A stretch of DNA of 52,199 nucleotides from Desulfovibrionaceae bacterium (GTDB lineage Bacteria; Desulfobacterota; Desulfovibrionia; Desulfovibrionales; Desulfovibrionaceae): the NCBI GenBank assembly GCA_017454105.1, contig JAFTDR010000167.1, positions 1 through 52,199 of the forward strand. The letters are read 5' to 3'. The position numbers were made by a program, and so were the translations under genes. Below, piece by piece: positions 51,626-52,199 of the stretch. Below the pieces are notes generated by a model. It made no database searches. It was not told where the DNA came from and saw only the letters and a list, made by a program, of their open reading frames with translations. Numbering within the stretch: position 1 is the stretch's first letter; the number at the start of each line of letters is the position of its first letter.

Positions 51626-51672
51626 ATGATAAAAAAATGCTGTCAAGCTACTTGACATAATTTTTTTATCAT
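51626..51672. terminator. Long AT-rich inverted repeat (bidirectional terminator-like)
   Basis: ATGATAAAAAAAT (51626-51638) and ATTTTTTTATCAT (51660-51672) are exact complements, with an inner GTCAAG-cta-CTTGAC stem. T7 lies in the right arm. It is about 200 bp after the last small gene on the plus strand. Confidence 0.65.
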
Positions 51673-51773
51673 TCCCGACGAATCTGCGGTATTTTCGCGC
51701 TACGAGGCGTGTATGCGTTGCCATATGATGTATGACTGTCGCATTATGACCGATGTCGCGATTTCGCGTTTCC

Positions 51774-51826
51774 GTATACTTAGCCTCATACAGTTTTCCC
51801 ATAGGTGGACGATGTCAGAGTGTAAC
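51774..51826 (-). repeat. Copy of the MITE internal segment
   Basis: On the minus strand CTGACATCGTCCACCTA is followed by TGGGAAAACTGTATGAGGCT and AAGTATAC. This matches 12730-12773 with about four differences and one gap over 46 bases, although the copies are 39 kb apart. Confidence 0.75.
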
Positions 51827-52199
51827 TCTAAGGACCTGTAAAATCGTAAGTTGCGCATTTTCCCGCAAAAATCTACCCACAGAACCCTCCTTGAGAACGG
51901 GTAAGATACCTCCTCCCGGCAAATAGATTTTTCCACCGTCTGAGCTGGCGGCATAGCATTCTGCCAATTCCGAACCAGTACGACAGTATACCTGGAAGAG
52001 TAATGCTATCTGCCGAAAGAAGCTTAAGTTAACCCGAGGATTTTGAGGGAAGACACAAAGCCAGAGCTTATTAAAAATGATTTTCATTTCTGCTGTCGAA
52101 ACTGTCTACCAGTTTCGACTAAATATCACGATACCTTTTTACAGTTCCTATCGGCCATTCCCAGCGAGTTACAAATGAAATCCTCGCGATACAGAGCAT
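51827..52199. other. Gene-free window end
   Basis: No credible gene is seen. A perfect hairpin GTCGAAACTG-TCTAC-CAGTTTCGAC lies at 52095-52119 without a T-tract. A gene may begin beyond the edge. Confidence 0.5.

Noticed and set aside
51391..51660. 89-residue plus-strand frame starting TTG
   Set aside because: No proper start signal or similarity. It overlaps the 36-residue peptide and ends in the AT-rich inverted repeat.

Overview
Organism. The window most likely comes from a sulfate-reducing bacterium of the Desulfovibrio/Desulfovibrionaceae type. This is inferred from gene content, since no rRNA is present. The evidence is a CO-type energy-converting hydrogenase locus in the order cooM-K-L-X-U-H-hypA-cooF, a YedE/TusA/DUF3343 selenium-sulfur module, a minimal SufBC pair, a flagellar fliD-fliS pair, and a fused glycogen synthase/phosphorylase. 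Coding DNA is moderately GC-rich. Two patches (about 12.9-14.6 kb and 50.7-50.9 kb) are strikingly AT-rich.

Layout. (1) 1-6.3 kb: Coo hydrogenase operon, with its first gene cut by the window edge, then rimO. (2) 8.4-12.0 kb: surface polysaccharide genes (UDP-GlcNAc 4-epimerase, GT4, polyprenyl-phosphate sugar transferase). (3) 12.0-15.6 kb: accessory island with a frameshifted AAA-ATPase/PD-(D/E)XK gene between copies of an inverted-repeat element. (4) 15.7-18.5 kb: YedE transporter, TusA-like protein, DUF3343 protein and a ribokinase-fold protein. (5) 18.7-22.2 kb: tRNA(CAT), suf genes, hldD. (6) 22.2-31.4 kb: glycogen operon on the minus strand (debranching enzyme, GT4, GH57, synthase-phosphorylase fusion). 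(7) 31.9-41.0 kb: rdgB, fliD, fliS, a small secreted protein, ribF, a small unknown protein and a PilZ protein. (8) 41.5-50.0 kb: two TauE/SafE transporters, a YkgJ-type protein, hisG, hisI, tyrS and an amidohydrolase. (9) 50.0-52.2 kb: a gene-poor end with an operator-like palindrome and small unknown genes.

Main unexpected signal. Nearly every long intergenic gap carries diverged copies of short inverted-repeat sequences. One family has the core GGGAAAATCATTGTG followed by a GAGTATAC-like end, and usually appears as a divergent pair that would fold into a hairpin. A second family has the core GTGTACG...ACTATCGC and occurs as widely spaced convergent pairs. One copy (12572-12811) has 17-bp terminal inverted repeats and looks like a MITE. 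Related ends bracket the AAA-ATPase/nuclease gene. All alignments were done by eye; a genome-wide search is needed to establish copy number.

How the genes work together. The Coo complex would couple ferredoxin oxidation to H2 formation and ion pumping. The glycogen genes form a complete synthesis and breakdown set in one transcription unit. FliD, FliS and PilZ point to flagellar motility with c-di-GMP control. The YedE/TusA/DUF3343 set points to handling of selenium or reduced sulfur.
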